This document shows, one piece after another, positions 1-8,563 of a stretch of 64,000 nt of DNA. Made by a program: the position numbers and the translations under genes. This DNA comes from Dyella telluris. GTDB lineage: Bacteria > Pseudomonadota > Gammaproteobacteria > Xanthomonadales > Rhodanobacteraceae. Below the pieces are notes generated by a model. That model ran no database searches, had not been told where the DNA came from, and saw only the letters and a list, made by a program, of their open reading frames with translations. Position 1 is the stretch's first letter; the number at the start of each line of letters is the position of its first letter. The stretch lies in NCBI RefSeq assembly GCF_014297575.1, contig NZ_CP060412.1, positions 1,426,001-1,490,000 on the forward strand, given 5' to 3'.

Positions 1-150
1 TTCCACCGCCGCAAAGGCGGCAAGCAGCAGCGCGGCCACATCGAAACAACGGCGCATGCGCGTGCGCGGCAGGCTCTTGGGATAGGCCCAGAAGGCCCAC
101 CCCAGGATGAGCAGCCAGGGCGCAAGCAACAGGATGGCCAGATAACGCAT
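1..150 (-). CDS. Small membrane protein, N-terminal part (runs off the window)
   Basis: Reading leftwards from an ATG at 148-150, an open frame of 50 codons continues past the window edge. It opens MRYLAILLLAPWLL and has a second hydrophobic stretch around residues 37-47 after a basic loop (KSLPRTRMRR). This suggests a short inner-membrane protein with at least two helices. It lies just downstream of trpS on the same strand (34 bp gap), so it may be cotranscribed. Too little is present to name a family. Confidence 0.55.
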   Translation of the reverse strand, partial: MRYLAILLLAPWLLILGWAFWAYPKSLPRTRMRRCFDVAALLLAAFAAVE

Positions 151-184
151 GCGTCAATTCACTCCCTGAAAGGCCACGCGGCCC

Positions 185-1552
185 TTAGTCCTGCGCCGCG
201 AGCTGGTCGAGCGCGCCGCGCAGGCGGATCAATGCTTCATCGCGCGCCTGCTCGCCGTCGTAGGCGGGCGTGGCGCCGACTTCCTCACCGTCGATCTCCA
301 GCACCAGCGCCTGCGGCTGCACCTGCAGCACGGCGGCGACGCTGCCCAGATCCTTGATGCGCTTCTGCATGGCACCCGCGGCCTTCGGATCGGCGAACGA
401 ACGCGACAGCAGCAGCTCCTCGCCCTCCGAGGAGAACAGGCGGAAGCGGAAGCTGCCGTCCCCATCGCGGAAGCTGGCAAAACGCGCACCCTTGCCACCC
501 TTGGCTGCCGCTGCCTTCGGCGCGTTCGCCTGCGGCGCCACGGACGTTCCCGAGCGCAGGCCAATGGCATCGCGCAGCTCGGCCACCTTGGGCCCGGCAA
601 TGGCGCGTGCCTTCTTGGCTCCTTCCTGCAGGATCTCCTCGATCACCGCCGGGCGCGCGATCAGCGCGTCGTAGCTCTCACGCATCGGCGCCACTTCCAC
701 TTCCAGGCGCTCGAACAGCACCTGCTTGGCTTCGCCCCAGCCGATGCCATCCACCAACGCCTGGCGGAACGCGGTGGATTCGGCCTCGCTGGCAAACGCG
801 CGGAAGATGGTGAACAGCGAGGAGCTGTCCGGATCCTTCGCCTCGCCCGGCAGGCGCGAGTCGGTGACGATGCGCATGATGGCGTCGCGCAGGTGCTTCT
901 GCCCGCCCGCGAACAGCGGGATGGTGTTGTCGTAGCTCTTGGACATCTTGCGGCCATCCAGGCCCGGCAGCGTGGCCACCTGCTCTTCGATCACCACTTC
1001 CGGCAGCGCGAAGAACTCGCGGCCGTAGATATGGTTGAAGCGCTGCGCGATGTCGCGCGCCATTTCGATGTGCTGGATCTGGTCGCGGCCCACCGGCACC
1101 TTGTTCGCGTTAAAGGCGAGGATGTCCGCCGCCATCAGCACGGGGTACATGTACAGGCCCGCGGTGACGCCCGCATCCGGGTCTTCGCCCGCTTCGGTGT
1201 TCTTGTCCACCGAGGCCTTGTAGGCATGCGCACGGTTGAGCAGGCCCTTGGCGGTGACGCAGGTGAGAAACCAGGTCAGCTCCGGGATTTCCGGGATATC
1301 GGACTGGCGATAGAAGGTGACCTTCTGCGGATCGAGGCCGGCGGCCAGCCAGGTGGCGGCAATTTCCAGTCGCGAACGCTCGATGCGCGCCGGATCGTCG
1401 CTCTTGATCAGCGCGTGGTAGTCGGCCATGAAGTAGAACGCATCGACGTCGTCGCGCCGGCTCGCGGCCACGGCCGGGCGGATGGCGCCGACATAGTTGC
1501 CAAGGTGCGGCGTGCCGGTGGTGGTGATGCCGGTAAGTACGCGGGTCTTCAT
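185..1552 (-). CDS. trpS: Tryptophan--tRNA ligase with C-terminal extension
   Basis: Class I aminoacyl-tRNA synthetase that charges tRNA-Trp in the cytoplasm. The start is the ATG giving [10 protein letters not shown]; an upstream in-frame extension does not look like TrpS. The class I signature is seen as TPHLGN (residues 14-19) and KMSKS (202-206), with GRDQIQH between them. The catalytic/anticodon body ends near residue 335, the usual TrpS length. It is followed by an Ala/Lys-rich linker (about 336-357) and an extra domain of about 95 residues with the pattern [19 protein letters not shown], which resembles the YegP/DUF1508 fold. The total of 455 aa compares with about 330 in most bacteria. 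Enzyme identity is certain; the identity of the extension is inference. Confidence 0.97.
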   Translation of the reverse strand: MKTRVLTGITTTGTPHLGNYVGAIRPAVAASRRDDVDAFYFMADYHALIKSDDPARIERSRLEIAATWLAAGLDPQKVTFYRQSDIPEIPELTWFLTCVTAKGLLNRAHAYKASVDKNTEAGEDPDAGVTAGLYMYPVLMAADILAFNANKVPVGRDQIQHIEMARDIAQRFNHIYGREFFALPEVVIEEQVATLPGLDGRKMSKSYDNTIPLFAGGQKHLRDAIMRIVTDSRLPGEAKDPDSSSLFTIFRAFASEAESTAFRQALVDGIGWGEAKQVLFERLEVEVAPMRESYDALIARPAVIEEILQEGAKKARAIAGPKVAELRDAIGLRSGTSVAPQANAPKAAAAKGGKGARFASFRDGDGSFRFRLFSSEGEELLLSRSFADPKAAGAMQKRIKDLGSVAAVLQVQPQALVLEIDGEEVGATPAYDGEQARDEALIRLRGALDQLAAQD

Positions 1553-1602
1553 GGTCTCGTTTCTTCGTATCGTTATTGTTGGTTGTATCAATCGACCAGG
1601 CG

Positions 1603-2517
1603 TCAGCGGATCAGCGTGGACTTGCCGAACAGCGACTCCACCAGATCCACCGCCAGGCGCGCCGTCTGGTTCTTCTTGTCGAACGCGGGGTTGAGCTCCA
1701 CGATGTCCAGCGAACCGACACGGCCGGTATCCGCGATCATCTCCATGCACAGCTGCGCCTCGCGATAGTTCGGGCCGCCGCGCACCGTGGTGCCCACGCC
1801 CGGCGCAATGGTCGGGTCGAGGAAATCCACGTCAAAGCTCACGTGCAGATGGGTGTTTTCGTCGATATCGGCAAGCGCCTCTTCCATCGTGCGCTTCATG
1901 CCCACTTCGTCGATGTGGCGCATGTCGAAAATGCTCACCTGCGATTCGCGCACCAGGCGCTTCTCGCCCTCGTCCACCGAGCGGATGCCGATCTGGCGGA
2001 ACACCGGCGCCGACGTGGCCGGCACCTGGCCACCCATGCTGATCAGCTCCTGCGGACCGTTGCCGCACAGGCAAGCCACCGGCATGCCGTGGATGTTGCC
2101 CGAGGGCGTGGCTTCGGCGGTGTTGAAGTCGGCATGCGCATCCAGCCACAGCACGCGCAGCGTCTTGCCGGTGTCGCGGCAATGACGCGCCACCGCGCTG
2201 ATCGAGCCAATGGCCAGGCAGTGATCGCCACCCAGCATGATCGGCAGGCGGCCCTCGCCCAGTTCGGCGTAGATCGCCTCGTGCACGGCCTGGTTCCAGG
2301 CCACCACTTCGGGCAGATGGCGGTAACCATCCACCGGCGGCTGCCACGGGTTGAGCGGGCCCTGCAGGTTGCCGCGATCGACCACGTCCAGCCCGCGCCG
2401 GGTCAGCCGCGCCGCCAGGTTGGCCACGCGCAAAGCTTCCGGACCCATCGAAGCACCACGATGTCCCGCACCGATGTCCGTGGGAACGCCGACCAGGGAA
2501 ATTGCCTTGTTGACCAT
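1603..2517 (-). CDS. rocF: Arginase
   Basis: Hydrolyses L-arginine to ornithine and urea with a binuclear manganese centre. The chain of 304 aa is the normal arginase length. All metal-ligand motifs are present: GGDHC (His99), DAHADFN (Asp126, His128, Asp130) and SFDVDFLDP (Asp229, Asp231). The chosen start ([10 protein letters not shown]) is where homology-like sequence begins. It lies upstream of trpS on the same strand (50 bp gap) and downstream of the rhodanese gene, so the three may be cotranscribed. Agmatinase and formimidoglutamase belong to the same superfamily, but the N-terminal [17 protein letters not shown] pattern favours arginase. Confidence 0.93.
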   Translation of the reverse strand: MVNKAISLVGVPTDIGAGHRGASMGPEALRVANLAARLTRRGLDVVDRGNLQGPLNPWQPPVDGYRHLPEVVAWNQAVHEAIYAELGEGRLPIMLGGDHCLAIGSISAVARHCRDTGKTLRVLWLDAHADFNTAEATPSGNIHGMPVACLCGNGPQELISMGGQVPATSAPVFRQIGIRSVDEGEKRLVRESQVSIFDMRHIDEVGMKRTMEEALADIDENTHLHVSFDVDFLDPTIAPGVGTTVRGGPNYREAQLCMEMIADTGRVGSLDIVELNPAFDKKNQTARLAVDLVESLFGKSTLIR

Positions 2518-2552
2518 GAAAACCTGCGTATGAATTCGGGGGGCGAACTGTC

Positions 2553-2996
2553 TTAGTGTGCCAGAGGCAGCTGACGTTGCCGCCACGCGTTCAGGCTGCC
2601 GTCCAGCACCCGCACGTGGGTATAGCCGAGGGAAGTAAGCGTCTGCTGGGCCTTCGCCGCGCGCTTGCCGGAGACGCAATACACCACGATCTCGCTGTCA
2701 TGCGGCGCGCCCAGCACACCCGCGCGGCTGGCCAGCTGCTCCACCGGGATATTGAGCGCACCCGCGATATGGCCATCGGCGTATTCGTCCGAACGGCGCA
2801 CGTCGAGCAGCAAGGGCGCCTGCCCCGCCTGCTGGCGTTCCAGCAGCTGCGCGGGGTCCAGCGGCGCATCCGCCGCCAGGGCCGAACCCATGCCCGCCAG
2901 CAGCGCCCCCACGAGCAGGGCAATCCGAAACTTGCGGGACGTTGTCACCCGGGTAGGCGAAAAGCGCTGAAGCACCGCCAACACCTTGAATATCAT
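2553..2996 (-). CDS. Exported single-domain rhodanese-like protein
   Basis: A 147-aa protein with a basic N-terminus and a hydrophobic segment at about 24-41 ending ALAAD, which looks like a signal peptide, so it is probably periplasmic. One rhodanese domain follows (about 47-143) with LLLDVRRSDEY, the GHIAGALNIP motif and an active-site loop CVSGKR with Cys107, the sulfur-accepting residue. Such proteins transfer sulfane sulfur or act in sulfur or cyanide detoxification; the partner is unknown. The gene is 35 bp upstream of the arginase gene on the same strand. Confidence 0.88.
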   Translation of the reverse strand: MIFKVLAVLQRFSPTRVTTSRKFRIALLVGALLAGMGSALAADAPLDPAQLLERQQAGQAPLLLDVRRSDEYADGHIAGALNIPVEQLASRAGVLGAPHDSEIVVYCVSGKRAAKAQQTLTSLGYTHVRVLDGSLNAWRQRQLPLAH

Positions 2997-3089
2997 GAGT
3001 AAATGGACAAGCCGGCACGCCGGCCACTGCCCATAGTACCGTCAAAAACCCCCAAGAACCCGGGTTTGCCCCATCACCCCGAAGCCCTC

Positions 3090-3237
3090 GTAGCCCGGAT
3101 GGAGCGCAGCGGGAATCCGGGATGGCCACACGACCGCCCTTCAACACGGACCAGGCCATCAACGCCCGGTGTTTCGCAAAGACCCATCGCTGTGCGCGCC
3201 GGGTACCCGGATTCCCGCTGCGCTCCATCCGGGCTAC
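3090..3237. repeat. REP doublet (REPIN-like), copy 1
   Basis: A perfect 32-bp inverted repeat forms the two ends: left arm 3090-3121, beginning GTAGCCCGGATGGAGCGC, and right arm 3206-3237, its exact reverse complement. About 84 bp lie between the arms. The whole 148-bp unit recurs at 3347-3494 with only a few mismatches. The arms match the widespread gammaproteobacterial REP sequence (established knowledge), which is usually mobilised in trans by RAYT transposases; no RAYT gene is visible here. Short open frames in both strands of this unit (MERSGNPG...) are products of the repeat and not genes. Confidence 0.92.
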
Positions 3238-3291
3238 GGGTTCCGCGCTATGCCGTGGGCCGTGATGCCAAACAACACCATTTCATCCCGC

Positions 3292-3337
3292 TCACGCGAT
3301 GCGCAGCTTCCGATCCACCGAATAACGCCCGGGCCCC
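3292..3337 (-). pseudogene. Duplicated 3' fragment of the neighbouring doxX gene
   Basis: Reading on the minus strand, 3337-3292 encodes GPGRYSVDRKLRIA and a stop. This is almost identical to the last 14 codons of the intact doxX gene at 3504-3548 (GPGRYSVDRKLGIA). Only three mismatches over about 45 bases were seen. The fragment sits beside REP copy 1 as the intact gene end sits beside REP copy 2. The simplest reading is a past tandem duplication of REP unit plus gene end, with loss of the rest of the second doxX copy. Confidence 0.8.
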
Positions 3338-3346
3338 GTCGCTCTC

Positions 3347-3494
3347 GTAGCCCGGATGGAGCGCAGCGGGAATCCGGGACGGCCGCACGACCACCCTTCA
3401 ACACGGACCAGGCCATCAACGCCCGGTGTTTCGCAAAGACCCATCGCTGCGCGCGCCGGGTACCCGGATTCCCGCTGCGCTCCATCCGGGCTAC
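3347..3494. repeat. REP doublet (REPIN-like), copy 2
   Basis: Same structure as the copy at 3090-3237: 32-bp perfect inverted arms at 3347-3378 and 3463-3494 around a spacer of about 84 bp. The right arm ends 9 bp from the stop codon of the doxX gene at 3504. The element can fold into a long hairpin and could end transcription of that gene. Confidence 0.92.
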
Positions 3495-3503
3495 GTGGGC
3501 CGC

Positions 3504-3932
3504 TTACGCGATGCCCAGCTTCCGATCTACCGAATAACGCCCGGGCCCGATGAGATAAAGCAACATCAGGCCACCCACGATGCAGACGTTCTTGTAGAAC
3601 GCGATCTCAGCCAGAAACCGCTCCGAGCCAGCCAAGTTCCAATAGTGATGCCCCAGCACCGACGTGGCCAGCGTATAGACGGCCATCAGCACCGCCATCG
3701 GCCGGGTAAACACCCCAAGCGCCAGCGCCAGGCCACCGCCCACCTCCGCCGCAATGGCGATGACGGTGGCGACCGCTGGAAGCGGAACCCCCATGTGCGT
3801 AAACAACGCGGTGGTCTGGTCGAACTCCGTCAGTTTTTCCCATCCGAAGATGAGGAACAGCAGCATCAGCAAAACCCGGGAAAGGAGAACGATGCCGTCC
3901 CTTCCCCATTCGGCGTTGAGCAACGACTTCAT
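3504..3932 (-). CDS. DoxX-family membrane protein
   Basis: A 142-aa protein with about four hydrophobic segments (roughly residues 14-30, 50-70, 74-92 and 108-128) and the DoxX features GWEKLTEF and the AEVGGGLALALGVFTR stretch. DoxX/YphA-type proteins are small inner-membrane proteins, some tied to quinone or thiol redox systems; the role here is unknown. The start MKSLLNAEWG was chosen because the frame upstream is not DoxX-like. A second, partly deleted copy of its 3' end lies at 3292-3337. Another DoxX-family gene is at 16610. Confidence 0.87.
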   Translation of the reverse strand: MKSLLNAEWGRDGIVLLSRVLLMLLFLIFGWEKLTEFDQTTALFTHMGVPLPAVATVIAIAAEVGGGLALALGVFTRPMAVLMAVYTLATSVLGHHYWNLAGSERFLAEIAFYKNVCIVGGLMLLYLIGPGRYSVDRKLGIA

Positions 3933-4055
3933 GATGATTTCCTTTGAGTGCGAACGGGGACAGAAGGACGACGCCAATGCGCAGGCCACCCGGATCCTTT
4001 CCTGTTCGGAGGAGATCGTCGTGCTGTTACACACACTCAGGACCGGAGCGAAGAG

Positions 4056-4397
4056 TCAGGAAATGCACTCGGCCCCTTTCTCGATTCCGCGCACAACCAG
4101 CCCACCCGCCACGGCTTCGCGCCTGATCCGCTCAAGGTCATAGCGGGCCTGCAGCAGAAGCCAGTAAAGCGGGCTGGTGCGTAGCGCAACGGCAACGCGA
4201 AAGCCTTCGTCAGCATTGATGCGCGTGCCGGCCAGGATGCGATGTCGTTGCCACGACGGAATGCCGCTGCGTCGCGCCCGTTGGGCCGCGCTCATCGCAT
4301 GGGGCAACAGGTAGTCATCTTGCAGTACGCGGCCGGGGGAACGCAGTGGCACCGCATCGTCAATACGCAGTTGCGGAGGAAGGCGGGTGAGTATCAT
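4056..4397 (-). CDS. HigA-like antitoxin / XRE-type helix-turn-helix protein
   Basis: A 113-aa protein. Residues about 25-100 follow the HigA (VapI-type) pattern: SPGRVLQDDYLLPHAMS, a helix-turn-helix region ending HRILAGTRINADEGFRVAVAL, then RTSPLYWLLLQARYDLERI, which matches the family's TSPEFWLNLQANYDL. An AGGAAG ribosome binding site precedes the ATG at 4397. HigA normally neutralises and autoregulates an adjacent HigB RNase, but no RelE-like frame is found directly upstream or downstream. It is therefore an orphan antitoxin, a plain regulator, or paired with the unknown gene at 4546. Confidence 0.75.
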   Translation of the reverse strand: MILTRLPPQLRIDDAVPLRSPGRVLQDDYLLPHAMSAAQRARRSGIPSWQRHRILAGTRINADEGFRVAVALRTSPLYWLLLQARYDLERIRREAVAGGLVVRGIEKGAECIS

Positions 4398-4545
4398 GAG
4401 GGGCTTCCTTTCAGGTGCACGAAGCCGGCGGAACCCGGTGCAGGGATCCGCGTAGGGAAAAGCCGAAGGTGTGCGTACGTGGATAAGCCGGGTGTGGCCT
4501 GCCGGTCGGACGCGACAGGCCACAGGGCCGATCACAGGAGACGTG

Positions 4546-4869
4546 CTACGCGCTCAACGCCCGCTGCTGATCGAGCTGCCGGACGTACTGCAGCAGGCAA
4601 TGCCTTGCCACGACGATGCCTTGCCGGAACAACGGCGGCAACGGCTGCAGCACGACTCCAGAATGTCGTGTCGGGCTGCGTTGCCGTTCGTCTTCCAGGC
4701 TCAGCTGCGCCAACGCGTAAAGCGCGAGCGCCACGTCATCCAACGTGGAAAGCCGTAGCGAGGGTGGCATGAAGCAGGACGCCGGTGGCCCGGCGGAGGT
4801 CGAGTCGCTGTGGGCGTCGCCCACAGAAACGGACAGGCGTGCACGTGCCTTATGATCGCGTGTAGCCAT
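4546..4869 (-). CDS. Hypothetical protein next to the HigA-like gene
   Basis: A frame of 107 aa from the ATG at 4867-4869 (MATRDHKARARLS); a TTG two codons upstream is also possible. It has a low-complexity Ser/Gly N-terminus and a Leu-rich, probably helical part (LRLSTLDDVALALYALAQLSLEDE) and a basic C-terminus. I do not recognise a family and it does not look like a HigB/RelE toxin. It lies 148 bp upstream of the HigA-like gene on the same strand. Confidence 0.45.
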   Translation of the reverse strand: MATRDHKARARLSVSVGDAHSDSTSAGPPASCFMPPSLRLSTLDDVALALYALAQLSLEDERQRSPTRHSGVVLQPLPPLFRQGIVVARHCLLQYVRQLDQQRALSA

Positions 4870-5233
4870 GATCAACTCTCTGTAAGTTGGTGATGGTTAG
4901 CGGGTCGTAGGTGTTCAAGCACCTGCGGCCCGCGACTCACGGCATCACTGCCGTGACCGCTCGCATCCCCGTCCGAAGACGCCCGCGAGCAGCATCGCCC
5001 ACGCTACTGGAGCCGACCATTCCGCGTCGTCGGGCATATCCCCTTGCAACGTGTAGGTGTGGCTACCGCGCGGCTCTCAGGCAAAACACGTGCAGCCTGC
5101 GCCTATCCGTAGGAGGCGTCAGCCAAGAGCAGATAGGCAGCAGCGTGGCGACGGGTGACGGCGCATGCGCGCCATCGATCATGTCCGCTCTGGGTCGAAA
5201 GCAGACCTAAGCAGTGCTCTTCCTCTTTACGAT
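4870..5233. other. Intergenic region with no convincing gene
   Basis: The only structured element seen is the hairpin repeat at 5181-5210. An open frame on the plus strand ending in MSALGRKQT runs through this repeat and has no protein-like character, so it is not called. Confidence 0.6.
5181..5210. repeat. Short dispersed hairpin repeat, copy 1
   Basis: ATGTCCGCTCTGGGTCGAAA followed by GCAGACCTAA. The arms GTCCGCT and AGC(A/G)GAC pair around GGGTCGA. This family of about 30-bp palindromes recurs eight more times up to 22.3 kb. Dispersed repeats of this type (giving spurious MSALGRKRT peptides) are known from many proteobacterial genomes. Confidence 0.85.
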
Positions 5234-5449
5234 TCAGTTGTCACGCCGGCTTGCCGGTAGCTTCACTCCGCAGAAAGGGCAAAAACGGATGGAATAGGAC
5301 GCGGACCCACCGTCATGGATAACCAGACCATACTCATTAAAGCGGCTGGAATATTTCAGCACCCGATCCGGGCAGTTTTGCGGGACAGGATGATCCGGAC
5401 ATTTCATTTCAACATGCCTGGTCATGTCGCTACAGCAATGCGTTGTCAT
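5234..5449 (-). CDS. Small Cys-rich protein, DUF6980-like
   Basis: A 71-aa protein with CCSDM, CPDHPVPQNCPD and a C-terminal CPFCG knuckle, so it probably binds one zinc ion. The order (CC near the start, YGLVIHDGGS in the middle, IRFCPFCGVKLP at the end) matches my memory of the DUF6980 family of unknown function. It is a complete small protein with a plausible ATG at 5449. It is isolated among repeats, with no operon partner. Confidence 0.72.
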   Translation of the reverse strand: MTTHCCSDMTRHVEMKCPDHPVPQNCPDRVLKYSSRFNEYGLVIHDGGSASYSIRFCPFCGVKLPASRRDN

Positions 5450-6038
5450 TGGTCTTGTCTACCTTGATTGCTTTTATCAGCAGCGCGAGCCCGCCCCGAT
5501 TGCCCTTACTGAGATGTCCGCTCTGGGTCGAAAGCGGACCTAACAAGAATACCTAGCGACTCAGGTTGTTCAAGGCTGCAATCACCAAATAAAGGATCGC
5601 GGCTACTGTTGCTCAGGTGCAGCTCGTCCGGGGCCTTTCACCCTTCACTTAGCGTTCGCAGCACCGAAGCTTGGCATATGAAAGGGTTGGCAAGTGCTTT
5701 CCTTGGCACCCTGCCGAATGACGTACCCGGCTGCCTCGCCACCATCGGCATTGTTGGAGCGCACCATATGACTGCCCTTTGGAAGTAGCGCAGCCGCCTC
5801 ACGGGTCTCGACCCGTCCGGCCTAGAACACCGCCCATGTGAACGTTGCTGAGCTAAAATCAGGCAACTGCCAGCTGATTCCGATGTCAGGATGACTGGCG
5901 AGAGTGGTAAGCAGGCAAATACTTCAGCCACGTGTCCAGCACAGCGACAATATGGACCTTGGCCACGTCACAGCCAGTATGACGAATTGACAAGTGCAGC
6001 GCCCAAGACTCATGGGGCGATGCGCCACAGGAAAAGCA
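5450..6038. other. Gap between the Cys-rich gene and yehS
   Basis: Contains one hairpin repeat (5514-5543). Minus-strand frames in 5638-5931 give peptide text but with no start context, family likeness or coding pattern I trust. The region may hold a decayed gene; I see no supportable feature beyond the repeat. Confidence 0.5.
5514..5543. repeat. Short dispersed hairpin repeat, copy 2
   Basis: ATGTCCGCTCTGGGTCGAAA then GCGGACCTAA, differing from copy 1 by one base. GTCCGC and GCGGAC form a perfect 6-bp stem extended by T/A pairs. Confidence 0.88.
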
Positions 6039-6512
6039 ATGATCAACAACGACGTTCTGCGCAGCGTGCGCTACATGCTTGATCTCAGCGACAACAAAGT
6101 TGTCGAGATAACCAAGCTGTCTGATGCCGATATCGCGATCGATAAATCGGATGTGCAAGCGTTCCTGAAAAAGGAAGAAGAGGAGGGTTATGCTGAGTGC
6201 AGCAATCAGGTACTCGCACACTTTCTTGATGGCTTGGTTTTCTACTTTCGCGGGAAAGATGAAAGCCTCCCGCCACGACCGATTGAAAAGCGCGTTACCA
6301 ACAACGTGGTGATGAAAAAGCTTCGTGTCGCATTCCAACTCAAGGATGTCGACATGCACCAGGTTTTCCAGGATGCCGGGTTCCCAATCTCCAAACCGGA
6401 ACTCACCGCCCTGTTCCGCCAGCCCGATCATAAGAACTTCCGTCTCTGCGGAGACCAGCTGCTTCGAAACTTCCTCAAGGGATTGACGCTGCGTGTACGG
6501 GAAAACAGATGA
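6039..6512 (+). CDS. yehS: YehS-like DUF1456 protein
   Basis: A 157-aa protein that starts MINNDVLRSVRYMLDLSD and carries the two DUF1456 repeats (about 3-68 and 85-150). The second begins NNVVMKKLRVAFQLKD and has RQPDHKNFRLCGDQLLRNFLKGL near its end. Length and start agree with E. coli YehS, whose function is unknown. Base use is visibly less G+C-rich than in the core genes of this window, which fits the accessory character of the surrounding 3-22 kb stretch. Confidence 0.92.
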   Translation: MINNDVLRSVRYMLDLSDNKVVEITKLSDADIAIDKSDVQAFLKKEEEEGYAECSNQVLAHFLDGLVFYFRGKDESLPPRPIEKRVTNNVVMKKLRVAFQLKDVDMHQVFQDAGFPISKPELTALFRQPDHKNFRLCGDQLLRNFLKGLTLRVRENR

Positions 6513-6868
6513 ACGTACCTGAGGTTACGCAGTTCCAAGGCGCGCTTAGGGCGGCGGAACCACCTTTTGTGCCTGACTTGCTGGCTACGTTGCGTCATGT
6601 AAGTTCGACAACGCTTCGTGTGCGTTGCTCGCAATTTCCCCTTCCCAGTCTCTCTTGAGGCATACCCATGATGCTTGCCTCGGGTCGAAAGCGGACAGTT
6701 CCCTGACGCCAAGGCCTTTTCCAAATCGGCGCATCGCCTGCATCAAACAGCATGCCGGAGATCGTCTACGCTCTCTGCTATTTCTCAACACCACGCAGAT
6801 CGATCAGGAACGTGGAAAGGGCCGAACTCGCATCAACTCTGACGCACGTGCATGCGGAACGGGGCCTC
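6513..6868. other. Gap between yehS and the serine hydrolase operon end
   Basis: Contains a degenerate hairpin repeat at 6671-6697 (right half GGGTCGAAAGCGGACA intact, left arm lost). No gene with coding character was seen on either strand. Confidence 0.5.
6671..6697. repeat. Short dispersed hairpin repeat, degenerate copy 3
   Basis: CGGGTCGAAAGCGGACA is intact, but the left arm reads ATGCTTGCCT instead of ATGTCCGCT, so the hairpin is weakened. Confidence 0.65.
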
Positions 6869-8497
6869 CTACTTGGACGCGCGGACCGGGGTGAAGCGCA
6901 GGTCCTGGTAATCCCAGCTGAAATCGGCGATGGGGGAGACGGGCTTCATGGTCATTTGATCGATGCTGCCGTCCGGAGCCAGGGCAAAGGTGACGTAGGC
7001 ATCTTCCACGTCTGGCATGGACCAGTGCGTGCGGAACGTGTCGTACTGCACATGCTCCAGGGTTCCGTGCATGCCGGGCGAACGGTCGAAACTGATGGTC
7101 AGCGCGCCCTTCTCGTTCCGGCCCAGCGTTGCAGTGCCGTACCACGGATCGCGGTAGGTCCCGAGATAGCTGGCCAATGGCAGTGAAGGACCGCGTTCGG
7201 GATGCACGGACTTTGCCGGTGTCTTGAGCGCGGCCACGGCGCCTGCGTTTACTTCGTCGAATACCTGTTTGTAGCTGGCGATCCAGTCGGGTGAGGGCAA
7301 TCCGAGCAGGGTATCCAGCAGGTGCTCGCGCATGGCAAACAGCGTGCCGACGTCCTCGGAGTTGAGCATGATGGCAAACGCCGCATGCTTTTCCGGAATG
7401 ACCACCACGGCCGATACGCCACCCAGAACGCCGCCGAGATGAGTGATGATCTTGTGGCCACGATAGTCCTGCACCTCGAAGCCCAGGGCATAGGCCTCGA
7501 ATTGCGGTTGGGCCAGCGCCAAGGGTTTGGGCGCAGCCGAAATCGGAATGAGGGTCTGCGGCGTCCACAGCATCTGTGCTGCTTTCTCGCTGAAGATCCG
7601 CGTGTTCTTGTCCAGCTTGCCGCTGTCCAGTTGCAAACGCAGCCAGGGACCCATGTCGGCCGCACTCACCTGAAGCGCACCGGCCGGGGCGAACACCTTG
7701 CCGGTCATCACCGTTTTGAGCACGGCTTGCGGGCCAACGCCGCGCACCGCCGTGGTGTTCTTTGCGTGCAACGACACCTTGTCAGGGGGAGTCGCGTCGA
7801 TGCTGGTCTTCGTGTCATGCATCTGCAGCGGGTCGAGGATGTGCTGCTGCACGAAATCCTCCCAGCTCTGCCCTGAGACCGCTTCGACGAGCTCACCGGC
7901 CACGATGTAGAGCACGTTGTCGTAGTCATAGCCGCCGCGAAACGAGTGGGCCGGCTTCAGATAACGAATGTCGTGAACCAGCTGCGCACGCGAGCGATCG
8001 GAGGTGGGGAACATCATCAGATCGCCCTCCCCCAACCCCAGGCCGCTGCGGTGAACCAGGAGATCGGTCACGGTCATTTCGCTGGACGCGTAGGCGTCGT
8101 ACATGCGAAAACCTGGCAGCTTGTCGCCCACACGGTCGTCCCAACGCAGCTTGCCCTGGTCGACCAGGATCGCCAGCGCGGCCGTGGTGAAGGCTTTGGT
8201 GTTGGAGCCGATCGGGAAAATCGTATGCGGATCCACCAGCGCGGCATTGTCGAGCTTGCGTACGCCATAGGTGTGCGTGGCGATGGTGTCGCCTTCGACC
8301 ACGGTCACTGCCATACCTGGCGTGTCGAAGGTTTGCATGGCCTTGCGCGCAAACGCGTCGAGATCCGGCGTTGAGTCGGCTGGCTGCGATGCGGCGACAA
8401 CGGCACACCACGATACCAGCAGGGCCACGCAAGCGCTCCGACGCCAGTGCCTGCGTATGGTTTGCCCGGCGGCATTATCACGGGAACGGCGATTCAT
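6869..8497 (-). CDS. Serine hydrolase (class C beta-lactamase/DD-peptidase fold, family S12)
   Basis: A 542-aa exported protein with a basic N-terminus and hydrophobic signal (about 21-37). The catalytic SxxK is SNTK (Ser98-Lys101), the Tyr motif is YDN (Tyr192-Asn194), and THLGG supplies the third motif. A C-terminal domain (about 430-540, YRDPWYGTATL and so on) is of the DUF3471 type seen in penicillin-binding-protein-like esterases and D-aminopeptidases. It is the last gene of the peptide-related operon, 66 bp downstream of the RpiR regulator. It probably cleaves D-amino-acid peptides or peptidoglycan fragments in the periplasm; an esterase role cannot be excluded. Confidence 0.88.
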   Translation of the reverse strand: MNRRSRDNAAGQTIRRHWRRSACVALLVSWCAVVAASQPADSTPDLDAFARKAMQTFDTPGMAVTVVEGDTIATHTYGVRKLDNAALVDPHTIFPIGSNTKAFTTAALAILVDQGKLRWDDRVGDKLPGFRMYDAYASSEMTVTDLLVHRSGLGLGEGDLMMFPTSDRSRAQLVHDIRYLKPAHSFRGGYDYDNVLYIVAGELVEAVSGQSWEDFVQQHILDPLQMHDTKTSIDATPPDKVSLHAKNTTAVRGVGPQAVLKTVMTGKVFAPAGALQVSAADMGPWLRLQLDSGKLDKNTRIFSEKAAQMLWTPQTLIPISAAPKPLALAQPQFEAYALGFEVQDYRGHKIITHLGGVLGGVSAVVVIPEKHAAFAIMLNSEDVGTLFAMREHLLDTLLGLPSPDWIASYKQVFDEVNAGAVAALKTPAKSVHPERGPSLPLASYLGTYRDPWYGTATLGRNEKGALTISFDRSPGMHGTLEHVQYDTFRTHWSMPDVEDAYVTFALAPDGSIDQMTMKPVSPIADFSWDYQDLRFTPVRASK

Positions 8498-8563
8498 CGA
8501 GAACGCTTCCTTTGAGTTGTGCTGCCCATTGGATCGCGAGCCGCGCTGCGATGCGGCACGGCT

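Noticed and set aside
893..1768. Long plus-strand open frame (291 aa) antisense to trpS
   Set aside because: It mirrors the trpS coding frame on the other strand, is rich in His/Arg/Ala as expected of antisense frames in G+C-rich genes, and has no family likeness.
3090..3494. Possible CRISPR array from the two repeated units
   Set aside because: Only two units, each with internal inverted arms and the same spacer sequence; no cas genes.
3169..3553. Small frames with MERSGNPG and similar text on both strands
   Set aside because: They lie within the REP doublets and occur in both copies because the DNA is repeated, not because of coding.
5638..5931. 97-aa minus-strand frame in the gap before yehS
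   Set aside because: No ribosome site, no recognisable pattern, and alternative frames are equally plausible; may be decayed DNA.
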